Source: Sulfopaludibacter sp035606355 (GTDB lineage: Bacteria > Acidobacteriota > Terriglobia > Bryobacterales > Bryobacteraceae). From it: a stretch of 64,000 nt of DNA. Positions 17,683 through 25,409 of the stretch are shown piece by piece. A model generated the notes under the pieces. The model saw nothing but the letters and a program-made list of their open reading frames with translations, made no database searches and was not told the origin of the DNA. Location: positions 1-64,000 of the forward strand of contig DATNFO010000027.1 in NCBI GenBank assembly GCA_035606355.1, given 5' to 3'. The position numbers and the translations under genes were made by a program. Position 1 is the first letter of the stretch. Every line of letters begins with the position of its first letter.

Positions 17683-18498
17683 CTACCTGGTCGCGATCAC
17701 TTCCAGATACTCTGCCTCGCAGACCGTGCGATTTCCCGAAGCCTGGTTGTGCTTTGCCCAAAGGCTCTCCAGATCGGCGGCCAAAGCGGCCTGCCCCGCC
17801 GCATCCAGCTTCTCGAATTGCAATTGCGTCGGACCGAAATACTTCCGGAAGTACGCTACCACTTCCGGCACAGGGAGCGGCAGATCGAACCGGCAGCGCC
17901 GCCGCGCCGTCTCGACTTTCGAGACAAACGGCGACAGCCTTTCCCGCACCACATCTTCCTTGCCCCACAGCACGGGAGGCGCGATGCCCTCGGGCGGAGG
18001 AACGTGCTGCGCGGTGAGGCGGAACATCTGTCCGACGAAGCCTTCCGGCGTCCAGTTTGCCATCGCCACGACGCCGCCGGGACGGCACACCCGGGTCAGT
18101 TCGCGCGCCACTCGTTCCTGCCGCGGAGCGAACATGGCGCCGAACATCGTCATCACAACATCGAACGATTCGTCCGATTGTTGCAGCGCTTCCGCATCGC
18201 CTTCTTCAAACGCCGCCGGCAGTCCTTCGGCGGCCGCGCGCGCCCGCGCCTGCTCCAGCAGATTCGAGGCGATGTCCACGCCCGTAACGTGAGCTCCCAG
18301 CCGTGCCGCTGGAATCGCAAGATTGCCCGTGCCGCAAGCCACGTCCAGAACTTTCGCGCCGGCGCGAACGGGCAGGCGCCCAACAAACTCCGCCGCCGCG
18401 TCCGCCGTCAATCGCGCGATCATACCGAAGTCGCCCGCCATCCAAGTGGCGCGCATTCTATCCTTCAGGCCCTGCATCGGGTCCGTTGCACTCGACAT
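17683..18498 (-). CDS. Class I SAM-dependent methyltransferase
   Basis: 271 residues with the Rossmann-type SAM-binding motif VLDVACGTGNLAIPAA, acidic VTGVDIA, GDAEAL, and the post-motif III region of Methyltransf_11/25 enzymes. The substrate is unknown; a small-molecule or quinone-type acceptor is plausible. Its ATG overlaps the TAA of the upstream DoxX gene by one base (TAATG), so translation is coupled. The open frame extends far upstream out of phase with the DoxX gene; that part is discarded. Confidence 0.87.
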   Translation of the reverse strand: MSSATDPMQGLKDRMRATWMAGDFGMIARLTADAAAEFVGRLPVRAGAKVLDVACGTGNLAIPAARLGAHVTGVDIASNLLEQARARAAAEGLPAAFEEGDAEALQQSDESFDVVMTMFGAMFAPRQERVARELTRVCRPGGVVAMANWTPEGFVGQMFRLTAQHVPPPEGIAPPVLWGKEDVVRERLSPFVSKVETARRRCRFDLPLPVPEVVAYFRKYFGPTQLQFEKLDAAGQAALAADLESLWAKHNQASGNRTVCEAEYLEVIATR

Positions 18499-18944
18499 TA
18501 TGTTCCCCTCGCAATCAATCGATCTATGGACGCCGCGCCGCCCCCGCGGAGTATCAGCAACGCCGCCATGGCGAGCACCAGCAGATGAAATTCGAACCCC
18601 TCGCCCTTCTGCGTGCCGGCCCAGTTCATGAACAAACCGTTTCTGGCGTGCACCGTCGCAATGGCCACCAGCATATTGACCGCGATGCCGAAGGCCGCAA
18701 CGCGCGTCAGCAAGCCCCCAATGAGTCCGAGTCCGCCGAAGAATTCTGCCGCAATCGCTAGAAACGCGAACGGCGCGGGTATGTGCATTCGGTGGGTGAA
18801 GGAGTTCATGGTCGCGGAAAAGCCATAGCCGCCGAACCATCCCAGCATCTTCTGTGCGCCGTGGGCGAAGAAGACGATTCCCAGCACGAACCGGACCGTG
18901 GCAATCGCCGCATCGTTCGGCGTCGCAAACAATCTCCGCATCAT
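18498..18944 (-). CDS. DoxX family membrane protein
   Basis: 148 residues, four predicted transmembrane helices, with the DoxX signature RFVLGIVFFAHGAQKMLGWFGG near the N terminus and FGGLGLIGGLLTRVAA mid-protein. DoxX relatives are linked to quinone/thiosulfate redox and to oxidative-stress complexes, but function varies. It overlaps rsmD by four bases (ATGA) upstream and the methyltransferase by one base downstream. This places it firmly inside the recG-rsmD operon. Confidence 0.9.
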   Translation of the reverse strand: MMRRLFATPNDAAIATVRFVLGIVFFAHGAQKMLGWFGGYGFSATMNSFTHRMHIPAPFAFLAIAAEFFGGLGLIGGLLTRVAAFGIAVNMLVAIATVHARNGLFMNWAGTQKGEGFEFHLLVLAMAALLILRGGGAASIDRLIARGT

Positions 18945-19471
18945 CCCTCCACCGCGTAGAAGCTGAGAACATTATCGCCCTGCCGCAGGAGGCGGGTACG
19001 GCGGAGCCGCCCGAACTGCTCCGCCAGCGCGAATCGCACCGAGTGTTGCACCACCGTCAGCGCGGGCGGCTTCTCCGCCAGAATCGCCATCGCCCCCGTG
19101 TACTCGCGCTGCTGATCGTAGGGCGGATCGAGAAAGGCAATGTCCACCTCCGGGCGTTCGAGCGTCAGCAGAACCGGACCGGTGAGCACCGTCGCCCGCG
19201 GACCTACCTTCAGGCTCTCCAAATTCTCCCGAATCGCTTCGATGGCCGGCCTGCTTCGTTCCAGAAAAAACACGTGCGATGCCCCGCGGCTCAGCGCCTC
19301 GATGCCCACGGCGCCGGTACCCGCGTAGGCATCCAGAAACCGCGCTCCTTCGATGCGGGTCTGCAGAATATCGAACAGCGTCTCGCGCAGACGGTCCGGC
19401 GTAGGCCGCGTGGCGGCGCCCGGAATACTCCTGAGCCTGCGACTCCGAAATTCTCCCGCGATCACTCGCAT
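18941..19471 (-). CDS. rsmD: 16S rRNA (guanine966-N2)-methyltransferase RsmD
   Basis: 176 residues. The N terminus MRVIAGEFRSRRL is the classical RsmD start. The SAM-binding motif is FLDAYAGTGAVGIEALSRGA and the catalytic N6/N2-MTase motif is DPPY. It methylates G966 in 16S rRNA of the 30S subunit. The start codon overlaps the recG stop by one base (TGATG) and its own stop overlaps DoxX, indicating a coupled operon. Length is typical. Confidence 0.95.
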   Translation of the reverse strand: MRVIAGEFRSRRLRSIPGAATRPTPDRLRETLFDILQTRIEGARFLDAYAGTGAVGIEALSRGASHVFFLERSRPAIEAIRENLESLKVGPRATVLTGPVLLTLERPEVDIAFLDPPYDQQREYTGAMAILAEKPPALTVVQHSVRFALAEQFGRLRRTRLLRQGDNVLSFYAVEG

Positions 19472-21570
19472 CAGCCCACCGTCACCAATCCGTACCGCCG
19501 CTGCCAGTGGTCGCGGATGTACGCCACTGCCAGGCGCAGATCTTCTTCGCTCGGCGGCTTCGCAACGAAATCCACCGCCTCCCGCCGCGCGATCTCCAGA
19601 ATCTCGCCATCGCGCAAAATGTTGGCCACGCGCAAACTCGGCAAGCCGGATTGTTTGGTGCCGAAAAATTCGCCCGGCCCGCGCAGCCGCAAATCCATCT
19701 CCGCGATGTGGAAGCCGTCGGTAGAATCCACCAGCGTGCGGATGCGTTCCTTCGCCGCTTCGTTCATCTTCTCGGTGACCAGAATGCAGTAGCTCTGGTT
19801 GGCGCCGCGGCCCACGCGCCCGCGAAGTTGGTGCAGTTGCGCCAGCCCGAAACGCTCCGCCTGCTCAATCAGCATCACCGTCGCATTCGGAACGTCCACG
19901 CCAACTTCGATTACGGTGGTGGATACCAGAATCTTGGTATGACCCTCTTTGAAGCGCTGCATCGCGGATTCCTTTTCGTCCGCGCCCAGCCGGCCGTGCA
20001 TGAGCCCGACCTCTATATCCGGGAACACTTCTTTCGAGAGATGCTCATGCATCTGCTGAGCCGCCTTCATGGCCTGCGACTCCGATTCCTCAATCACCGG
20101 ATACACCACGTACGCCTGCCGCCCTTCATCGATCTGCCGTTTGATTGCGCTATACACGCTCTCGATGCGGTCCGCGGGAAAATGCTTCGTCACAATCGGC
20201 TTCCGCCCGGGCGGCAACTCGTCGATGATGGAAACGTCCAGATCGCCGTAGAGAGTCATGGCAAGCGTGCGCGGAATCGGAGTCGCCGTCATCACCAGCA
20301 CATCCGGATGTACGCCTTTTTGCTGCAGACCGAGCCGCTGCAGCACGCCGAAGCGATGCTGTTCGTCCACAATCGCGAGGCCCAGTTTCTTGAACTCGAC
20401 GTCTTTTTCGAGCAGCGCGTGCGTGCCCACCACGATGTGCGCCAGCCCTTCGGCGATCAACTGCTTGAGCTTGGCCTTCTCGCGGCCGCTGAAGCTTCCG
20501 GTCAGCAAAATGGTCACATAGCCGAGTTTGGAAAGAATCTGTTTGAAGTAATATCCGTGCTGCGAGGCCAGAATCTCCGTCGGCGCGAGCACCGCTACCT
20601 GATATCCGTTCTCCAGCGCAATCACCGCAGCCTCCGCCGCCACGATGGTTTTGCCGCTTCCCACATCGCCCTGCAGCAGACGATTCATCGGCCGCGGCGC
20701 CTTCATATCGTCCGCGATCTCCCTGATCACACGCTTCTGCGCGTTGGTCGGTCGAAACGGCAGCATTGCCTTCACACGCTCCCGCACGCGATCGTTGATT
20801 TCGAACGCGATTCCCGGCAGCAGCCGCGCCTTGCCGCGTTTCAGCGCCACGCCGCACTCCAGCCAGAAGAATTCCTCGAAGATCAGGCGGAACTGCGCGG
20901 GAGACCGGAACCCGTTCAGCAGCCGTATGTCGGTATCCGGGGGAGGGAAGTGTGTGTCGCGGATTGCCGTCCAGCGGTCCGGCATTTTCAAGCGATCACA
21001 GAGGTATCGCGGAAGCCGGTCCTCCACGGGCGCGAGTTCCTGCAGAATGCGATGCATCCACGCGCGAATCAGGCGCGTGGTCAATTTGCCGGGAGCTTCG
21101 TAGATCGGCACCACGCGGCCGGTATGCAGCGACGCTTCACCTTCCTCATCGCTGCCCGAGAGAATTTCCAGCTCCGGATGCAGCATCGTGAGCTCGCCCG
21201 AATAGCTGTCGAACTCCACCTTTCCATAGAGGGCGACTTTCATGCCCTCCGCAAAAACATTGGCCAGGTAGCCGCCGTGGAACCACTTGCCCACCAGAAT
21301 GGCCCGCGAGGAATCGGTGAAGCGCGCCTCAAACAGACCCAGACTTTTGCGCTTCAGGCCGGAGAGCTTGCTGCTGCGCACCTCCGCGATGACGGTCGCC
21401 ATCTCGCCGGGAGCAAGCTGCCCGATCGGTTTCATGTTGCTGCGGTCTTCGTACCGGAACGGCACGTGGCCCAGCAGGTCCTCCACGGTCGTGAGTCCCT
21501 TCGACTCCAGCACGGCGGCGCGGCCCGGCCCGATGCCTTTCACATAAGTGAGGGGAGTTGAGAGATCCAT
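19471..21570 (-). CDS. recG: ATP-dependent DNA helicase RecG
   Basis: 699 residues. The N-terminal wedge/OB domain (~1-190) starts after the helix-hairpin-like YVKGIGPGRAAVLESKG. The superfamily-2 helicase core follows with GDVGSGKT (Walker A), DEQHRFGV (motif II), TATPIPRTL (motif III), and C-terminal motifs STTVIEVGVDVP and QLRGRVGRG. It reverses stalled replication forks and processes branched DNA. The longer upstream frame is non-coding; MDLSTPLTYVKGIG is the expected start. It is divergent from the Gfo/Idh gene across only 21 bp, and the first gene of a five-gene operon. Confidence 0.97.
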   Translation of the reverse strand: MDLSTPLTYVKGIGPGRAAVLESKGLTTVEDLLGHVPFRYEDRSNMKPIGQLAPGEMATVIAEVRSSKLSGLKRKSLGLFEARFTDSSRAILVGKWFHGGYLANVFAEGMKVALYGKVEFDSYSGELTMLHPELEILSGSDEEGEASLHTGRVVPIYEAPGKLTTRLIRAWMHRILQELAPVEDRLPRYLCDRLKMPDRWTAIRDTHFPPPDTDIRLLNGFRSPAQFRLIFEEFFWLECGVALKRGKARLLPGIAFEINDRVRERVKAMLPFRPTNAQKRVIREIADDMKAPRPMNRLLQGDVGSGKTIVAAEAAVIALENGYQVAVLAPTEILASQHGYYFKQILSKLGYVTILLTGSFSGREKAKLKQLIAEGLAHIVVGTHALLEKDVEFKKLGLAIVDEQHRFGVLQRLGLQQKGVHPDVLVMTATPIPRTLAMTLYGDLDVSIIDELPPGRKPIVTKHFPADRIESVYSAIKRQIDEGRQAYVVYPVIEESESQAMKAAQQMHEHLSKEVFPDIEVGLMHGRLGADEKESAMQRFKEGHTKILVSTTVIEVGVDVPNATVMLIEQAERFGLAQLHQLRGRVGRGANQSYCILVTEKMNEAAKERIRTLVDSTDGFHIAEMDLRLRGPGEFFGTKQSGLPSLRVANILRDGEILEIARREAVDFVAKPPSEEDLRLAVAYIRDHWQRRYGLVTVG

Positions 21571-21591
21571 GCCCGGAATCCTCAGTGTACA

Positions 21592-22539
21592 ATGCGGTTC
21601 GTGAAAGGCATTGTTTGCATTCTCGCAGCCGTGCTGGTAGCGCGCGCGGCCGATATTCGCATCGGCATCATCGGCACGGATACCTCGCATGTCCCCGCCT
21701 TCACCGCGATGCTGAACTCCGCGCCCGGCGCTAAGGACCACGTTTCCGGAGCCCGCGTCGTGGCCGCCTACAAGGGCGGAAGCAAGGATATCGAGAGCAG
21801 CATCTCGCGAGTGGATCAGTATGCGGCGCAGATCCACGATAAGTACGGAGTCGAAATCGTCGGCGACATACCCTCGCTGCTTGCGAAATGCGATGCCGTG
21901 ATTCTGGCGAGCGTCGATGGCCGCGTGCATCTGGAGCAAGCCAGGCCGGTGATTGCGGCGCACAAGCCACTGTTCATCGATAAGCCGCTGGCATCGACGC
22001 TCGAAGATGCGCGCGAAATCGCCAGACTCGCGAAAGCGGCGGGAGTCCCGTGGTTCAGCTCGTCAAGCCTGCGCTTTGGAGCGATCGCGGCGGAAGGAAA
22101 GTTTGGGGATACCCAGGGAGTGATGGCGTGGGGACCGGGTCCCTTGGAGCCGCATCATCAGTTGGACCTCACCTGGTACGCGATTCACCCGATCGAGATT
22201 CTATACACCCTGATGGGTCCGGGCGTGGAGACGGTGACGAGGATCACGAGCGACAATGCCGACGTGATCGTAGGCAAGTGGAAAGATGGGCGGCTCGGCA
22301 CCGTGCGAGCGATCCGCCCCTATTCCGAATACGGAGCCATCGTCTTCCGGGAGAAAGAAGTAGTCGAAATCAAGCCGCAAACCGCCGGAAGCTACCGGCC
22401 GCTGGTGGAACAGATAGTGGCTTTCTTCGAAACGAAAACCCCGCCGGTTCCTAATGAAGAAACGCTGGAAATCTTCGCGTTCATGGATGCGGCGCAAAGA
22501 AGCAAAGAGCAAGGCGGGAAGGCCGTGGCGTTGCGCTGA
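21592..22539 (+). CDS. Gfo/Idh/MocA-family oxidoreductase with signal peptide
   Basis: 315 residues. A predicted signal peptide (about 1-20, ending ARA) is followed directly by a Rossmann strand IRIGIIGTDTSH. The dinucleotide-binding glycine pattern is degenerate compared with GxGxxG. FIDKPLAST is the EKP-type catalytic region of the family, with Asp replacing Glu. It likely acts on a sugar or inositol derivative; the export signal is odd for an NAD(P) enzyme but recurs in this phylum. An alternative GTG lies nine bases downstream. Confidence 0.82.
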   Translation: MRFVKGIVCILAAVLVARAADIRIGIIGTDTSHVPAFTAMLNSAPGAKDHVSGARVVAAYKGGSKDIESSISRVDQYAAQIHDKYGVEIVGDIPSLLAKCDAVILASVDGRVHLEQARPVIAAHKPLFIDKPLASTLEDAREIARLAKAAGVPWFSSSSLRFGAIAAEGKFGDTQGVMAWGPGPLEPHHQLDLTWYAIHPIEILYTLMGPGVETVTRITSDNADVIVGKWKDGRLGTVRAIRPYSEYGAIVFREKEVVEIKPQTAGSYRPLVEQIVAFFETKTPPVPNEETLEIFAFMDAAQRSKEQGGKAVALR

Positions 22540-22556
22540 ATGCGATGGCCCCCCAT

Positions 22557-23513
22557 TTACGAACTCCCGATCAGCAAGCCCGTCACAAACACCAACACTC
22601 CTCCCAGACCCACCTGCAGCACTGCCGAGAGCGGCGGCGTATCCATGTACCTGTTGCGAATCCATGAGATGATTCCCAACTCGACCACGACTACGATGAT
22701 CGCCGCCGTCAGCGCCGCGTGGAAATCCTGAATCAGAAACGGCAGCGTGTGGCCGATTCCTCCTAACGTCGTCATCAGCCCGCAGATCGCTCCGCGCGCC
22801 CAGGGATGCCCGCGACCCGTCAAGCTTCCATCATCGGAGAGCGCCTCGGCGAAGCCCATACTGATTCCCGCGCCGACGCTCGCCGCCATTCCGACCAGGA
22901 AGGCATCCCACGGCTTGTGCGTCGCGATGGCGGCCGCGAACACGGGAGCCAGAGTCGAAACGCTGCCGTCCATCAGCCCCGCCAGACCCGGCTGTACGAT
23001 CTGCAACACGAACAGGCGGCGGTTCGCCTCGTCCTCCTCTTCCTTCGCGCCCTTACTCAGTTTTTGCTCACCCAGTTGCTCCGCGCGCGATTCGTGGCTC
23101 CGTTCATCCATCGCCAGGTCATCGAGCAACTGCCGCGTCTCCGGATGTGGACTGCGCCTGGCCGCGCGCTCGTAGAAATGGCGCGTCTCCACTTCCATGG
23201 CGGCCGCGCTCCGCCGCACCGCGTTGAGATCCAGCGGCTGCTGAAGCCAGATATTCGGCCGCTGTACAAACCCTTTCACGTCCTGCCTGCGCACCAGCGG
23301 AATGTGGTCGCCGAATCTTTGATGGAACAGCTCGATCAGCCGCCGCCGATGCCCGCTCTCCTCTTCGCGCATGCCGTCGAAGATCGCGGCGGTGGCTGGA
23401 AAATCCTGCCGCAGGCTCTCGGCGCAGTCCGCGTAAACGCGCTCGTCTTCCTCTTCCAACGTGATCGCCAGGGCGAGGATTTCGCGGTCCGTGAGACTCT
23501 CAAAGCTCCGCAT
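22557..23513 (-). CDS. MbfA-like ferritin/VIT1 fusion, membrane iron/manganese exporter
   Basis: 318 residues. The N-terminal ferritin-like (erythrin) domain has acidic/His iron sites: EEED near 20-24, EEESGH (50-55) and MDERSH (135-140). A C-terminal VIT1/CCC1-type membrane domain (~170-318) follows, with GLMDGSVSTLAPVFAAA and four or five helices. This order matches rhizobial MbfA, an inner-membrane iron exporter. The start is the ATG preceded by GAGG; upstream codons are discarded. It is convergent with the Gfo/Idh gene (17-bp gap). Confidence 0.88.
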   Translation of the reverse strand: MRSFESLTDREILALAITLEEEDERVYADCAESLRQDFPATAAIFDGMREEESGHRRRLIELFHQRFGDHIPLVRRQDVKGFVQRPNIWLQQPLDLNAVRRSAAAMEVETRHFYERAARRSPHPETRQLLDDLAMDERSHESRAEQLGEQKLSKGAKEEEDEANRRLFVLQIVQPGLAGLMDGSVSTLAPVFAAAIATHKPWDAFLVGMAASVGAGISMGFAEALSDDGSLTGRGHPWARGAICGLMTTLGGIGHTLPFLIQDFHAALTAAIIVVVVELGIISWIRNRYMDTPPLSAVLQVGLGGVLVFVTGLLIGSS

Positions 23514-23558
23514 ACCTCGAATGTAACAGCGCCCGGCGCGTGTTAGCATCAAGCTGGA

Positions 23559-23963
23559 ATGGCACTGCTCGAACTTGGCAAGCAATTAGCCCAGCAGGCG
23601 ATCCTCGATGCGGCTACGGGCAAGGAAGACGAAAAGAAATCCGCGCCTGCGGCAGCCCACGCGGACTCTACCGCCGCTGTGATCTTCGGCCAGATCGCGG
23701 CCATGCAGAAAGCGCTCAAAGACGACGAAGAACTGGCCGTCTACTTCGGCGCCGGCACGGACCGGATTCGCGTGATGGAAATGTTCCAACCCTCGCCGCA
23801 AGTGGTGGTGATGACCGGCATTGATGCCAACCGCGCGCTCACGCGAGTGGTGTCCGCCGCGCAAGTGCTCCAGCTCGTCTGCAAGACCGGCAAAGTCGCG
23901 TCCGGAGCCAAGCCCGCGCGCGTTGCGCTGCTCACTCCGAAATCGAAAGATTCCAACTCGTAA
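23559..23963 (+). CDS. Hypothetical protein, 134 residues
   Basis: A soluble protein with an Ala/Asp/Lys-rich N-terminal third, then a more conserved-looking core (DDEELAVYFGAGTDRIRVMEMFQPS and a hydrophobic strand VVVMTGID; shown only in part) and a basic tail. No family was recognised. Its last 32 bp overlap the end of the convergent histidine phosphatase gene. It is divergent from the MbfA gene with a 45-bp gap. Confidence 0.6.
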   Translation: MALLELGKQLAQQAILDAATGKEDEKKSAPAAAHADSTAAVIFGQIAAMQKALKDDEELAVYFGAGTDRIRVMEMFQPSPQVVVMTGIDANRALTRVVSAAQVLQLVCKTGKVASGAKPARVALLTPKSKDSNS

Positions 23964-24498
23964 TCACACGGGTCTCGTGCTCGTAGCCGAGCGTGCTCAA
24001 CGTAGCCGTCCCTAAAGCGAACAGGCTGCCGTCGGCGGGCGGCAGTTCGAGCCAGTCGGCCGTCAGGATGCGCAGAATGTGGCCGTGCGCGAAGAGAGCG
24101 GCATCGCCGCCTGCCTGCATGCACCGCGCCAGTACACGGCGCGCGCGATCCGCCACCTGCTCGATGCTCTCACCGTTCGGAACGCCATCGCGAAACAAAG
24201 ACCAGTCGGGCCGCGACCGCCGTATATCGGCAGTGCTCTTGCCCTCATAGTCGCCGTAATCCCACTCGACGAGATCGGGATCGATCGCGGCGCGATCGGC
24301 GAACCCCGCCAGGCGGCAGGTCTCGCGTGCGCGGGCCATCGGACTGGTCAAGACCAAGGCAAACGAATGCCCGTCCAACCGCCGCCCCAAAGCGGCCGCC
24401 TGCTTCTCGCCGTTCGCAGTCAAAGGAATGTCTGTGCGACCCGTGTGGGCGCCAGACAAACTCCACTCCGTCTCGCCATGCCGAACCAGCCAAATCAC
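23932..24498 (-). CDS. Histidine phosphatase family protein (phosphoglycerate-mutase-like)
   Basis: 188 residues. The RHG motif LVRHGETEWS near the N terminus provides the phospho-accepting His7. A second arginine appears in TSPMARARETCR, the general acid Glu in EWDYGDYEGK, and the second catalytic His in FAHGHILR. The family includes alpha-ribazole phosphatase, sugar phosphatases and mutases; the substrate cannot be chosen from sequence. It is cytoplasmic. It converges on and overlaps the 134-residue hypothetical gene. Confidence 0.9.
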   Translation of the reverse strand: MIWLVRHGETEWSLSGAHTGRTDIPLTANGEKQAAALGRRLDGHSFALVLTSPMARARETCRLAGFADRAAIDPDLVEWDYGDYEGKSTADIRRSRPDWSLFRDGVPNGESIEQVADRARRVLARCMQAGGDAALFAHGHILRILTADWLELPPADGSLFALGTATLSTLGYEHETRVITSWNLSISE

Positions 24499-24595
24499 AG
24501 CCGAAGGCTACCACAGAAATTCGGATTCGCAAGCCGTTTATGCCCTCCCTTCGTACCCTGGCCTTCCTCTTCCTCGCGTTATCCTAATCTTCGGC

Positions 24596-25405
24596 ATGCA
24601 AGCAACCAGGTTCGCCGTCGCCCTCGCCGTCTGCGCTTCCGCCCTGCTGATCGCGCAGCAGAAACGAGATGGATACAAAGACACTCCCATCCTCCCCGGC
24701 CAGAAATGGCACGTGCACGACCCGGACCGGCCGTATCCCAAAGCCGTAACTCCCGCCGCCACTCCGGGCGGCGCGCCCTCCGACGCCATCGTCCTCTTCG
24801 ACGGCAAAGACCTCTCAAAGTGGACGCAGAAGGATCGCCGAGGCAATCCCGTCGATCCCCAATGGACCGTCCGCGACGGCTATGTCGAGGTCAAGCACGG
24901 GACGAGCGACCTGATCACGCGCGACAGCTTCGGCAGTTGCCAGCTCCATATCGAATATCAGGAGCCCGAAGGCATCGTCGGCGAAAGTCAGGAGCGTGGC
25001 AACAGCGGCGTCTATCTGATGAGCACTTACGAAATCCAGGTGCTGGATTCCTACCGCGCGCCAACCTATGCCGACGGTCAGGCCGGAGCAATCTACGGAC
25101 AGTGGCCGCCGCTCGTCAATCCCGCGCGCCCTCCCGGGGAGTGGAATGTCTTCGACGTGGCGTTCGAGGCGCCGCAGTTCGACGGTGGCAAAGTCGTCAA
25201 GCCCGCCTATATAACCCTGTTCTTTAACGGCGTGCTCGTGCACAATCACATGGCGCTCAACGGCCCTACCGAGTGGCGCGTCATTCTGCCGTATAAGCCT
25301 CACGGCGAACTGCCGCTGAAACTCCAGGACCACGCGTCGTCGCGGCCGGTACGCTACCGCAACATTTGGATTCGACCCCTGCTTCCCTACGATCAACCCG
25401 AATAG
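24596..25405 (+). CDS. Secreted DUF1080 (3-keto-disaccharide hydrolase-like) protein
   Basis: 269 residues. The signal peptide (1-20) is followed by a concanavalin-like DUF1080 domain with hallmarks IVLFDGKDLSKW, GNSGVYLM and a C-terminal VRYRNIWIRPL. DUF1080 proteins are periplasmic glycoside-active enzymes (3-keto-glycoside hydrolysis in characterised relatives). The longer upstream frame is rejected because the signal peptide begins at this ATG. It is the first gene of a four-gene operon, four bases before the GH20 gene. Confidence 0.9.
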   Translation: MQATRFAVALAVCASALLIAQQKRDGYKDTPILPGQKWHVHDPDRPYPKAVTPAATPGGAPSDAIVLFDGKDLSKWTQKDRRGNPVDPQWTVRDGYVEVKHGTSDLITRDSFGSCQLHIEYQEPEGIVGESQERGNSGVYLMSTYEIQVLDSYRAPTYADGQAGAIYGQWPPLVNPARPPGEWNVFDVAFEAPQFDGGKVVKPAYITLFFNGVLVHNHMALNGPTEWRVILPYKPHGELPLKLQDHASSRPVRYRNIWIRPLLPYDQPE

Positions 25406-25409
25406 ACAA

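Noticed and set aside
18499..18972. N-terminal extension of the methyltransferase as a fusion protein
   Set aside because: The extension overlaps the DoxX gene in another frame and has no domain; the ATG at 18498 is coupled to the DoxX stop.
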